A DNA stretch of 13,144 bases, taken from assembly GCA_002718015.1 (NCBI GenBank), contig PBCW01000078.1:1-13144 (forward strand), read 5' to 3'. Positions 1 to 7,394 of this stretch are shown piece by piece; the first letter of the stretch is position 1; each line of letters opens with the position of its first letter. The notes under the pieces were generated by a model. The model worked only from the letters and a program-made list of their open reading frames with translations, did no database searches and had not been told where the DNA came from. The stretch comes from Rhodospirillaceae bacterium (GTDB lineage: Bacteria > Pseudomonadota > Alphaproteobacteria > UBA8366). A program made the position numbers and the translations under genes.

Positions 1-1
1 T

Positions 2-187
2 CTCGAAGATGCGATGCGGACAGCATTTCAGGAGATGGTGTATTGGTTGAATGCCGATTACGGGCTCAGCTATGAGGAGGCCTATATGCTTCTGGGACAA
101 GTTGCAGAAGCAAGATGCACGCAGATGGTCAATCCGAAATACAGCTATATTTGCAAAATATCAAAAGACGTATTGAATCAGCTTTAA
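2..187 (+). CDS. Acetamidase/formamidase family protein, C-terminal fragment
   Basis: The last 61 codons of a gene whose start lies left of the window. The visible tail runs from LEDAMRTAFQEMVYWL to a TAA stop and contains the segment YGLSYEEAYMLLGQVAEARC followed by TQMVNPKYSYICKI. This pattern (helix, then 'S.EEAY.L...A..R..Q.VN', then a short hydrophobic end) matches the C-terminus of the FmdA/AmdA acetamidase/formamidase family. Those enzymes are cytoplasmic and hydrolyse short-chain amides to ammonia plus a carboxylate. The catalytic region is not in view, so the substrate and an intact active site cannot be judged. The HbpS-like gene follows 78 bp downstream on the same strand, so co-transcription is possible. 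No terminator-like hairpin is visible in the gap. Confidence 0.7.
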   Translation, partial: LEDAMRTAFQEMVYWLNADYGLSYEEAYMLLGQVAEARCTQMVNPKYSYICKISKDVLNQL

Positions 188-265
188 CAAAGAGAAATAC
201 GCAAGATCACGCGCCAGCCAAACAACAGACAACCAACAGGGCATCACTTTAGGGAGACATGTTTC

Positions 266-679
266 ATGGCTTTTACAACCAGCATGACACGGATCAATTA
301 TGTGGCGGCAAGCAAAATGATGGCGGCGGCAGTTGCCAGGGCTGACGAGATGAATGTGCCGCAATGTATCGCCATTATGGACCCGTCAGGCGGTCTTGTT
401 TGCTTTGGCAGAACTGATGGGGCGGCTGACCTTGCTTCTGGCCCAGCTTATGCAAAAGCCCGGGTGGCAGCAGAACGCCAACACGCATCGGGCGCCTTGC
501 CTGTGGAATTTGAAGTTGGTGTGGCTTTTGCCACAGGCGGTCAATACACCAATCTTCCAGGTGGCTTGCCAATCGTTCTGGATGGTGTCCATGTCGGCGG
601 CATTGGGGTCAGCGGTGGCTCAGGCGATGATGATTTGGATGTGGCTCGGGCAGGACTTGCCGCCATTGGTGCCGATTAG
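266..679 (+). CDS. GlcG/HbpS family (DUF336-type) protein
   Basis: A 137-residue protein with no signal peptide or membrane segment. It has the alternating small-residue pattern of the GlcG/HbpS fold: an N-terminal helix rich in Ala/Met (about residues 12-28), a strand ending in 'IAIMDPSGGLVCFGR' (about 35-49), 'AYAKARVAA' (61-69), and the glycine-rich signature GGIGVSGGSGDDDLDVARAG near the C-terminus (111-130). Length is normal for the family. Some members bind heme or cobalamin-like ligands, and others sit in catabolic operons with no known role; no clear heme-binding residue can be named here. The ATG at 266 is supported by AGGGAGA eight bases upstream. It lies downstream of the amidase and converges on the unknown gene ending at 698, with only 18 bp between stop codons and no clear terminator. 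Confidence 0.85.
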   Translation: MAFTTSMTRINYVAASKMMAAAVARADEMNVPQCIAIMDPSGGLVCFGRTDGAADLASGPAYAKARVAAERQHASGALPVEFEVGVAFATGGQYTNLPGGLPIVLDGVHVGGIGVSGGSGDDDLDVARAGLAAIGAD

Positions 680-697
680 CCGGTTATGACTCCACGG

Positions 698-1321
698 TTA
701 CTTGTCGGGAAAAACCCAGGTTTCCGAGTAATACAGAAACGCTGTAGAGAGCTTCAGGCCCGCCTGCTCACGAGGCACAGGATGCCCTTCAAGTCGTCGT
801 CCATTGACCTCAATATGACAAGACTTTGAGTCAACAAGCAGGCTATACATAATGTGCTCACCGGTGCCAGTGAGCTCTGGCGGCAATTCAAGAGCCGTTG
901 GCTCGCCCAACTCTTCCCAAACCAATTTGATCGTTAAACCACCACCTGTCAAAGTCTCGCTGTAGGAATCTCCGCACGGGTCTCCGTAGCTGACAACATC
1001 ATCAATGGTCAGTTGCGAAGCCGCGGCATAGGCAGGGGCATCACAAAAGGTGCTAAGCTTTTCGATGAAACCCTTTTTGATATAGTCACGCAGCGCTTCA
1101 TTATCCGCCATGATCACATTGCAGCATTCTGGCAAGCCGGCGTCTTTGCCCGGGTTTTCAAACAACAACAGAATATTGCCAGGGCCAACAGGCGACCAAA
1201 AAATCCGGAAAAAAAGCATTAAAACTGACCAGTCGCCTGCTGGGTCTGTTTTCAAAAGCATTCCTGGGTTCTCACCCGTCCAATCAACGCCACCTGTCCT
1301 CACATTTGGTTTTATTGGCAT
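698..1321 (-). CDS. Unknown protein, second of a tandem paralogous pair
   Basis: A 207-residue protein that I do not recognise. It is clearly related to the gene immediately upstream (1331-1957). Both share the N-terminal block 'V[DE]W[ST]GENPG..LK', then 'GD[WY]SVL.LFFRI..SP.G.G', a DN pair near residue 73, a central 'YSE.L', and a C-terminal 'STAFL..SETWV.P'. There is no signal peptide or transmembrane helix, so it is probably cytoplasmic. The many alternating hydrophobic stretches suggest a beta-rich fold. The ATG at 1321 is preceded by AAGGAAAG, which overlaps the stop region of the upstream gene; the gap between the genes is only 9 bp. It is the last gene of the seven-gene unit that begins with the Rieske oxygenase. 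This copy has extra cysteines (for example a Glu-Cys-Cys) that are absent at that position in its partner. Confidence 0.8.
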   Translation of the reverse strand: MPIKPNVRTGGVDWTGENPGMLLKTDPAGDWSVLMLFFRIFWSPVGPGNILLLFENPGKDAGLPECCNVIMADNEALRDYIKKGFIEKLSTFCDAPAYAAASQLTIDDVVSYGDPCGDSYSETLTGGGLTIKLVWEELGEPTALELPPELTGTGEHIMYSLLVDSKSCHIEVNGRRLEGHPVPREQAGLKLSTAFLYYSETWVFPDK

Positions 1322-1330
1322 GCTCTTTCC

Positions 1331-1957
1331 TTACCCATTTTTGGTAGGGTTAACCCAGGTTTCAGATAATGCTAAAAAAGCGGTGCTCATTGTCCGGCCA
1401 AAAAACTGCCGATCGACAACCTGACCTTGCAATGCTGCTCCATTTATCGTTATCCGCGCATCGGTGGCCTCCAAAAATACGGCATACATATCATGCGCTT
1501 TGGTGGCTGACTCATTGGGACCAACTTCGATGGCCATCGGTGGCTGAAGGTCTTTCCATGTCATTTGTATGCGCACGTCACTCGCGATTAACTCTTCGCT
1601 GTAGCTGTGTGGCATCGTTTGGTTGTTTTGTTTGTTGCTGGTAACGTCATGCCAGCTCATCGCGTCAACACCGGCCCTGCCGATCAATGTTGGAAATTTG
1701 GAGGCAAAATTATCGAGCAGATACTGCATCATAGGGCGATTATCAGTAAGGCAAAGATTTGGAACGTCTGGATAGCCCGCCGCGGTGTTTGGATCGCCGA
1801 GGATGATGGCGCCAATACCCTGTCCATGCGGTGACAACACGATCCTAAAAAACAGCGCTAAGACTGAATAATCACCATCTGTTTCTGATTTAAGATAAAT
1901 GCCGGGGTTTTCTCCGGACCACTCAACAGAGCCAGGATTGACAGGTATCCGGTCCAT
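1331..1957 (-). CDS. Unknown protein, first of a tandem paralogous pair
   Basis: A 208-residue protein of unrecognised family and the paralogue of 698-1321. By eye the two are about one third identical over their whole length. The most strongly shared parts are the N-terminal WSGENPG block (about residues 13-19), the 'SVLALFFRI' strand with following SP and G residues (about 31-46), 'YSEEL' in the middle, and 'STAFLALSETWVNP' at the end. No signal peptide or membrane segment is visible. GAGG eight bases before the ATG at 1957 supports the start. It follows the ABC ATPase gene by 19 bp and precedes its partner by 9 bp, which suggests co-translation and perhaps a heteromeric complex. The position in an uptake-plus-oxygenase operon suggests a role in metabolising or sensing the imported compound, but no function can be assigned. 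Confidence 0.8.
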   Translation of the reverse strand: MDRIPVNPGSVEWSGENPGIYLKSETDGDYSVLALFFRIVLSPHGQGIGAIILGDPNTAAGYPDVPNLCLTDNRPMMQYLLDNFASKFPTLIGRAGVDAMSWHDVTSNKQNNQTMPHSYSEELIASDVRIQMTWKDLQPPMAIEVGPNESATKAHDMYAVFLEATDARITINGAALQGQVVDRQFFGRTMSTAFLALSETWVNPTKNG

Positions 1958-1976
1958 AATTGGTTCCTCAACCGAT

Positions 1977-3044
1977 TTAGTTCAAAAGAATATTACAGTC
2001 CTCCGGCAACCAATTAACTTGCACCGGGCTTCCTAGTTCAAAGCTATTTGCCTTGGGTTGACACTCCACTTTTATGTAGTCACCGCTCTCAAGCTCGACT
2101 GATATTTTCATAACATTTCCGGAGAACAATGCCTCTGACACAACCCCCTTCAGAGTATTTTGAGGATTTCGAATAGCTTTTTCGGTGATTTTTATATCCT
2201 CAGGTCGTATCGCCAAGAATATATTTGTGCCTTGCCGAAGTGATCTTTCATGTTGGGCCCTGATGTTTTGCCCGTTGTAATCAAGATTGGTTATGTTCTC
2301 TTTTATACCAGTAACTTTACAGTTGAGGACATTAACCTGGCCAATGAAATTGGCTACAAACACTGACTGAGGATTTGAATATATGCCTCGAGGGGATCCG
2401 ATTTGTTCAATAATGCCTTCATTCATGACAACAATTCTATCTGACATGTTCATGGCTTCGGATTGGTCATGCGTCACGTAAACGGCTGTGATGCCGAGTT
2501 CCTGTTGAATGCGCCTAAGTTCTGCCTGCATCGTTTCCCGAAGTTTCAAGTCCAGTGCGCCCAATGGCTCATCCATCAATAAGACACTAGGTGGGTGAGC
2601 CACTGCTCGCGCCACTGCAACCCGCTGTGCCTGGCCACCGGAAATCTCACTAGGATAGCGGTCGGCAGCTTCTTCAAGTTTAATTAATGCCAACAATTCA
2701 CCAACACGTTTCTTAATTGCCACCTTTTCATATCGCCGCTCAACCAAGCCAAAACTTATGTTTTCGCTGACCGTCAAATGAGGAAACAAAGCATAGTCCT
2801 GAAATACCATGCCAATTTGTCTATGCTGTGGGGCAATCCCAGTCACATCTTTATTGCCAAAATGAATAGCGCCGCTGGTCGGTTGGATAAAGCCCGATAT
2901 CAAACGTAATGTCGTCGTTTTACCACAGCCAGATGGACCGAGGAGGGTAAGAAACTCGCCCTCCCTGATGTCCAACGAGACATCATTTACGGCCACAGTT
3001 GACCCGTAGCTTTTCACGATTTTATCAAGTCTCACACCGGACAT
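1977..3044 (-). CDS. ABC transporter ATP-binding protein (PotA-like)
   Basis: The cytoplasmic ATPase of a PotABCD-type importer, 355 residues from the ATG at 3044. An in-frame TTG at 3053 would add three residues; neither start has a strong Shine-Dalgarno sequence. All nucleotide-binding motifs are intact: Walker A GPSGCGKTT (36-44), Q-loop FQDYALFPH (Q82), ABC signature ISGGQAQRVAVARA (134-147), Walker B VLLMDEP (154-160) with catalytic Glu159, the D-loop ALD, and the switch His192. The C-terminal ~100 residues form the TOBE-like regulatory domain typical of the spermidine/putrescine and iron importer ATPases, including 'AIRPEDI'. It lies 36 bp downstream of the binding-protein gene and 19 bp before the unknown pair. 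It powers uptake through the permeases encoded at 4203-5899. Confidence 0.95.
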   Translation of the reverse strand: MSGVRLDKIVKSYGSTVAVNDVSLDIREGEFLTLLGPSGCGKTTTLRLISGFIQPTSGAIHFGNKDVTGIAPQHRQIGMVFQDYALFPHLTVSENISFGLVERRYEKVAIKKRVGELLALIKLEEAADRYPSEISGGQAQRVAVARAVAHPPSVLLMDEPLGALDLKLRETMQAELRRIQQELGITAVYVTHDQSEAMNMSDRIVVMNEGIIEQIGSPRGIYSNPQSVFVANFIGQVNVLNCKVTGIKENITNLDYNGQNIRAQHERSLRQGTNIFLAIRPEDIKITEKAIRNPQNTLKGVVSEALFSGNVMKISVELESGDYIKVECQPKANSFELGSPVQVNWLPEDCNILLN

Positions 3045-3089
3045 TTTAACCAACCAAATCAGCGACGCTAAATTTTATTTTACCAAGGT

Positions 3090-4160
3090 TTAGTTGGTGG
3101 TTAGTGTTTTGTTCCAACCATCAATCCAAGAGGTTTTATCTACTTTGCTGTAGTCCAAACGTAGCATGGATGAGATTGCACCTGAGTCCAATTCCATTAA
3201 CTTGGCGTTGATTTCATCAGTTTTCATCTTCTCAATCGCGTCTTGATTCAGCGGAAACACCCCACTATTGATTGCATACTCGTATTGGAAGTCGGTTGTG
3301 AGATATTCGTTGATAAACCAATGTGCGGCGTCTACGTTTTCGCTAGACTTCATTATGCCAAGCCAGCCTTCTTTAGCTAGACCTTTAACACCTGGCTTAA
3401 TCTCAGGGTGTACAGTCATCACTGGTGAACCAGCACGGGCAGCCCGAGTACACCAACCGGCGTGGACAACTGCAGCATAGATATCGCCGGACTCAAACTG
3501 CGTTTTCGTCTCTCCACCCCGGGTCCAAAATTTTGTAGCGTTGATTTTCTTCATTAAATCAAGACCTGGTTGAATATTCTGTTCATCTCCACCAGCAGCG
3601 TAAATCACGCCACCAAAATTTGCCAAACCAGCTCCGGAATTAATATCTGGCAGACTCACTTTGTCTTGTAATGCAGGGGCTGCAAGGTCGGCATAAGTCT
3701 TTGGTGCAGCTAACCCAAGCTCTGCAAATTTTTCTGTGTTGTAGCAGATTGTTTCTTGAGTATTCCAACTACCAACATAGGTCTCGTTGTACTGAAATGG
3801 CTGGAGATTTACTTTGTTTGGGATTAAATCCAGATTTATTGGTTGCAAGAAATCAACCTGTGCAAAATCACCAACTTGCGCATCCAACACCTCCATTACG
3901 TCAAAAGGAGCGCGCCCGCGACCAGCAACTAGTTTTGCAAAATTCGCCGCTGGACTTCCGGTAACGAATTCAATCTTGCCACCTAAAGCCTCAAACTTTG
4001 GAACAATTATTTTTTCAATGTTGGCTTTCCACGAGCCACCCCAGGTAGCTACTTTTAAGGTTACGCCATCAAATTCAGCCGCTGAGGCAGATGTGGCAAC
4101 AGCAGAAACCATCCCAACTGCTATTGCGACTGATGTAAACGTTTTTGTTATTTTGTTCAT
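3090..4160 (-). CDS. ABC transporter periplasmic substrate-binding protein (PotD/PotF-like)
   Basis: A periplasmic solute receptor of 356 residues. I place the start at the ATG at 4160, which has GGGAGA just upstream. A GTG 27 bases earlier is in frame but would put a charged stretch before the signal peptide. Residues 1-27 form a Sec signal peptide (MNKITK basic end, hydrophobic core, ASA before A28). The mature protein begins with the family pattern 'LKVATWGGSW' and continues with 'GRAPFDVMEVLDAQ', 'NTEKFAELGLAAPKTYADL', 'ESGDIYAAVVHAGWCTRAA' and 'GVFPLNQDA'. These fit the extracellular-solute-binding family that includes polyamine receptors. At the usual Trp-Asn-Gly-acid ligand position the sequence is W236-C-T-R239, so a polyamine is not the obvious ligand. 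Confidence 0.92.
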   Translation of the reverse strand: MNKITKTFTSVAIAVGMVSAVATSASAAEFDGVTLKVATWGGSWKANIEKIIVPKFEALGGKIEFVTGSPAANFAKLVAGRGRAPFDVMEVLDAQVGDFAQVDFLQPINLDLIPNKVNLQPFQYNETYVGSWNTQETICYNTEKFAELGLAAPKTYADLAAPALQDKVSLPDINSGAGLANFGGVIYAAGGDEQNIQPGLDLMKKINATKFWTRGGETKTQFESGDIYAAVVHAGWCTRAARAGSPVMTVHPEIKPGVKGLAKEGWLGIMKSSENVDAAHWFINEYLTTDFQYEYAINSGVFPLNQDAIEKMKTDEINAKLMELDSGAISSMLRLDYSKVDKTSWIDGWNKTLTTN

Positions 4161-4185
4161 AACTTTCTCCCGTTGGTTATCGTTC

Positions 4186-4210
4186 ACTTATCTTGAATTT
4201 ACTTATCTTG
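4186..4210. repeat. 15-bp tandem duplication at the permease stop codon
   Basis: The ten bases ACTTATCTTG occur at 4186-4195 and again at 4201-4210, offset by exactly 15 bp (five codons). On the coding (minus) strand this duplicates the end of the downstream-permease gene, so its 'AGA TAA' stop is followed in frame by a second 'AGA TAA'. The copy lies in the 42-bp gap before the binding-protein gene. It looks like a small tandem duplication rather than a regulatory site. Confidence 0.6.
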
Positions 4211-5036
4211 CACTGCCCCCACCCGAACGGAGCAAGGTCTCCAAACCCACCACCTTTTGTACGACCAGAAGCATCGCCAGGCAAAAGACGATAACTATTG
4301 ACGAAGAGGCTAAGATACTGGGATCGAAATCGTTTTCCATCGCGTAAAACAGCTCGACTGGGTAGGTAACGAAGCCAGGAGCTGTTAAGAAAATGGACAT
4401 GGGTACGTCCGCAAATGAGACCATAAATGCGTATAGACCGCCAGAATATATGCCTGGCATTATTGTTGGAAGTGTAACCCTGTATAGTGTTCGCCACCTT
4501 CCAGCGCCAAGACTGTAGGAAGCCTCTTCTAGCCTGTGATCAAACCGTTGAAGCACCGCGACTATTGTTCCAAAAAGAAATGGTGTTGCTATGAAAACAT
4601 GGCCAAGAAGCATGCCTGGTATGGTACCTGCAAGCATTAAGCCACTAGTATCAAAAATCAAATAGTAGAGCTGTAAAAATGCAATGCCGGAAACGATAGC
4701 TGGTATTTGTAACGGCGCGCGAAAAACAGAGGTAATTGCAAACTTCAATTTGAAGTTACTGCGCACCAGACCGAGAGCCGCTGGTATAGCAATGAGAGCG
4801 GCGATGAAAGTAGCAACTGCCGCTACTAGGAGGCTTAGAGCGAGAGCCTCAAATTGTTCTGTTGGTATTTTTGAATACCATTGAAAGGAAGGCTCGTCTG
4901 GCGGGAATTTTATCGCTGCAGAAAATTCTCCTCCGTGCAATGAAGCCCCCATGACTACTACCATTGGCGAAAGTAAAAAAACGTACGAAAAGCCACACCA
5001 TACAAACAAAATCACTTTTTCGGTCCAAGTTTGCAT
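4203..5036 (-). CDS. ABC transporter permease, second subunit (PotC-like)
   Basis: An inner-membrane permease of 277 residues with about six hydrophobic segments, beginning at residues 9-30 and ending with one near 245-265. The ATPase-docking EAA loop lies at about 170-195: 'EEASYSLGAGRWRTLYRVTLP' with the conserved Glu-Ala, Gly and Leu-Pro. This is the BPD_transp_1 fold of PotC/PotI-type subunits. The ATG at 5036 has AGGA seven bases upstream, overlapping the TAG stop of the first permease, 8 bp away, so translation is probably coupled. It would form a heterodimeric channel with the product of 5045-5899. The stop codon sits in a 15-bp tandem duplication. Base composition is low in GC compared with the oxygenase and dehydrogenase genes of the window. 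Confidence 0.93.
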   Translation of the reverse strand: MQTWTEKVILFVWCGFSYVFLLSPMVVVMGASLHGGEFSAAIKFPPDEPSFQWYSKIPTEQFEALALSLLVAAVATFIAALIAIPAALGLVRSNFKLKFAITSVFRAPLQIPAIVSGIAFLQLYYLIFDTSGLMLAGTIPGMLLGHVFIATPFLFGTIVAVLQRFDHRLEEASYSLGAGRWRTLYRVTLPTIMPGIYSGGLYAFMVSFADVPMSIFLTAPGFVTYPVELFYAMENDFDPSILASSSIVIVFCLAMLLVVQKVVGLETLLRSGGGSAR

Positions 5037-5044
5037 AACGGATC

Positions 5045-5899
5045 CTAAGCCACAACGAGCCGCGCAGAACGAAGGCGCCGGATAGCGATTAACGAGAACA
5101 AATTAATTAGAATTACAGAAACAAGAAGCACGAACGCTATTGACGCTGCAGTAGAATATTTCACCTCCATCATTACCGTCCGTTGGACTAAAACTGGCAG
5201 AGTTAAAACTCTTCCGCCTCCTAAGAGAGCTGCAGAGGTAAAGGCACCCATACACATGTTAAATATCATCAATCCTCCGACTACGAAGCCAGGTGCGCAA
5301 AGTGGAATAATAACACGTTGGTATACTCTTAGGCGAGAGGCTCCATGGATTTGAGCTGCGTATTCCAAGGACGGTGGTACTGTGACCACTACGCTGTAAA
5401 GTAGCAAAACACTGAAGCCGATGGTGAAGTGCATCAATCCGACAACAACTCCCTCTTGGGTGCCGATAATGCTGTATGCCCTCTCGATCAAACCTAAATT
5501 TAAAAGTGTTTTGTTTATAACTCCGTCAGCAGAAAAAATAATTATTAGGCCGAAAACCTTAATCACGATCGTTACAAAGGTTGATACTACAATTCCTGCT
5601 AGTAAAAACATCGCGAGCTTTGATTTCATTCTTGCAACAACATAAGCGATTGGAAATCCAAGGAAGAGCGTCAACAGAGCCGCAATTGCGCTAACCTTTA
5701 TCGTGATCCAGAAAGTCTTTAGATAAAAAGAGTCGGTAAAAAATTTCAGGTAATTAACCAGTGTTAAATCTGTACCAGTCCGACCCAATCCAAGATCTTG
5801 ATAAAAGCTATTTTGGATGAATACGAATTGTGATCCAGCCACCAATAGCAGTGTGACTATGAACGGTGGAATTAAATATGCAATCCAACGATTTTCCAC
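5045..5899 (-). CDS. ABC transporter permease, first subunit (PotB-like)
   Basis: An inner-membrane permease of 284 residues with about six hydrophobic segments (for example 8-28, 64-89, 96-122 and 150-172). The EAA loop is at about 179-205 (EYAAQIHGASRLRVYQRVII followed by Pro-Leu), with the conserved Gly186. It belongs to the PotB/PotH-type subunits of polyamine-class importers. The only workable start is the GTG at 5899: two codons upstream the frame is closed by TGA, and the next Met is deep inside. That GTG shares its first base with the TAG stop of the Rieske oxygenase gene (TAGTG), which implies translational coupling. The gene has the AT-rich composition of the other ABC genes. Confidence 0.93.
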   Translation of the reverse strand: MENRWIAYLIPPFIVTLLLVAGSQFVFIQNSFYQDLGLGRTGTDLTLVNYLKFFTDSFYLKTFWITIKVSAIAALLTLFLGFPIAYVVARMKSKLAMFLLAGIVVSTFVTIVIKVFGLIIIFSADGVINKTLLNLGLIERAYSIIGTQEGVVVGLMHFTIGFSVLLLYSVVVTVPPSLEYAAQIHGASRLRVYQRVIIPLCAPGFVVGGLMIFNMCMGAFTSAALLGGGRVLTLPVLVQRTVMMEVKYSTAASIAFVLLVSVILINLFSLIAIRRLRSARLVVA

Positions 5900-7281
5900 T
5901 ATTCACCAACAACAAAACGGTTATCTGATTTAATTTTTTTCAGATTTTCGATAATGAATGCTTCTCTTTCCGCACCGGCAAAATTGTCACCTTCACGAAC
6001 AATCCGCATAACCTCTTCGGCGACGGCAGCCATCAGCTCGTCATCGTCCATATCATCCCGTTTTGGAATGGGCATCACGGTGTCTTGCGTATAAAGATTC
6101 TTTATCGGTTTGTTCCCGTCGTAATGCACAACGGGGTTGCCGTTGGCTACGTCTCTGATGCCACGTCTGAGCCTGTTTCGCAGCATCATCACACCTTGGT
6201 CAGTTTTTCCGAGATTCTCCGCGGCATGCCGTGCGATTGGGCCGATTGAAACCTGTGCCTCGTAATCACCGGGGTTGCGCTGCATTTCATCATAGTCACG
6301 CGCTTCGGTTTGCCCTTCGAAATCGACGGACTCGATCTTTACCTCGTCACGTTTGCCTTTGCCATCAGGGTCGATCGCTGGGCCGAAATGCCGCCAAGCA
6401 ATGATCATGCTATTCGTGTCATCGATTGGAACGGTCCATTTAGTAATGCTGGAACGCAAGAAATATTTTTCTTCCTTGCCGGTCTCCCAAAAGGCCCCAA
6501 CGTGGGAAAAAGTTGGAAACACAGTCTGCTGTGTTCGCACCCAGATCATGTCATCGACACGATAAGTCAGTGTGGAATAAAGACCCGTCTCGCCATCATT
6601 AAACTTAAGAACAGGGGTGATTCCCCAGGTCTCTTCAAATTGAGTCTCACCCACCAGGGTATGCAGATAGACAGTGTGAATCGGATCCATAGTGTTTTCG
6701 GCGACTTGCAGATAGTTACACGGGTAACTCAGCCGATACGGCACCAATTCATGCCCATCCAAGTCGAATGTGTCGTAAATTGGAAAATCCGGTAGCTCTG
6801 ACATCGGTCCCATGTATGCAAAAACTAATCCCTTGAACTCGCGAACTGGGTAGGCGCCTTGCTTGACTTTCTCGCATAATGGGCTTCCCGCTGGCTCGCC
6901 AGGTGTTTCAATTACAGTGCCATCATAATCATAAAGCCAGCCATGATACGCGCACCGGATGCCTCTTTCCTCAATTATCCCAAATTCGAGTGACATGTTC
7001 CTATGGCTGCAATGCAAATGCAAAAGACCGCAATTACCCTCGCCGTCACGGTAGACAACCAAATCTTCGCTGAGAATCCTCTTGCGAAGCGGTCTGTTTG
7101 TCACTTCTTCGGATAGGCAAATTGGAAACCAGAAACGCCGCCAGTATTCTCCCGCCGGAGTCCGCGGACCTGTTTCAGTAAGCTCTGGATCAGGGGCAGG
7201 CCGATCAGCCAGATGATAACCACCATAATTTTCATTTGGCCGTTGCCGCCACTTTTTAGTGATCTCGCGATAATCTTCCAT
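5899..7281 (-). CDS. Rieske non-heme iron oxygenase, alpha subunit (phthalate 4,5-dioxygenase-like)
   Basis: The catalytic subunit of a ring-hydroxylating or O/N-demethylating oxygenase, 460 residues. The Rieske [2Fe-2S] ligands are C91-S-H93 and C110-A-Y-H113. The mononuclear iron site shows E195-N-T-M-D199-P-I-H202 followed by H207, so the two His ligands and the bridging Asp are present. D361 in 'GKTDQGVMMLR' is the likely third ligand. The N-terminal 'GEYWRRFWFPICLSEEV' and total length match the phthalate dioxygenase/vanillate demethylase branch, whose members act as homo-oligomers without a beta subunit and use an FMN/ferredoxin reductase such as the one at 9296-10249. GAGG upstream of the ATG at 7281 fits. 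It is the first gene of the minus-strand unit and its stop overlaps the first permease start. The substrate is unknown; the second Rieske protein at the right edge is a paralogue. Confidence 0.93.
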   Translation of the reverse strand: MEDYREITKKWRQRPNENYGGYHLADRPAPDPELTETGPRTPAGEYWRRFWFPICLSEEVTNRPLRKRILSEDLVVYRDGEGNCGLLHLHCSHRNMSLEFGIIEERGIRCAYHGWLYDYDGTVIETPGEPAGSPLCEKVKQGAYPVREFKGLVFAYMGPMSELPDFPIYDTFDLDGHELVPYRLSYPCNYLQVAENTMDPIHTVYLHTLVGETQFEETWGITPVLKFNDGETGLYSTLTYRVDDMIWVRTQQTVFPTFSHVGAFWETGKEEKYFLRSSITKWTVPIDDTNSMIIAWRHFGPAIDPDGKGKRDEVKIESVDFEGQTEARDYDEMQRNPGDYEAQVSIGPIARHAAENLGKTDQGVMMLRNRLRRGIRDVANGNPVVHYDGNKPIKNLYTQDTVMPIPKRDDMDDDELMAAVAEEVMRIVREGDNFAGAEREAFIIENLKKIKSDNRFVVGE

Positions 7282-7394
7282 TACCTCAATCCCAAATTCT
7301 TACCAATTTACTCGTTAGCAGATGATAAACACCACTTTCCGTTTTTCGCCGCCGCGCCTAAGAACGTCAATATACGGAAAATTGCTCTTCGACC

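Noticed and set aside
680..697. A terminator between the convergent HbpS-like and unknown genes.
   Set aside because: Only short CCG/CGG and repeated TAACCG matches occur; no stable stem with a T-tract could be drawn.
4161..4187. A GTG start at 4187 for the binding protein.
   Set aside because: It would place nine polar residues before a standard signal peptide; the ATG at 4160 has GGGAGA at the right distance.
3814..4347. A 177-codon plus-strand open frame across the binding-protein and permease genes.
   Set aside because: It crosses a gene boundary antisense to two well-supported genes and has no recognisable features.
6310..6795. A 161-codon plus-strand open frame inside the Rieske oxygenase gene.
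   Set aside because: It is antisense to a gene with intact catalytic motifs and has no domain signature of its own.
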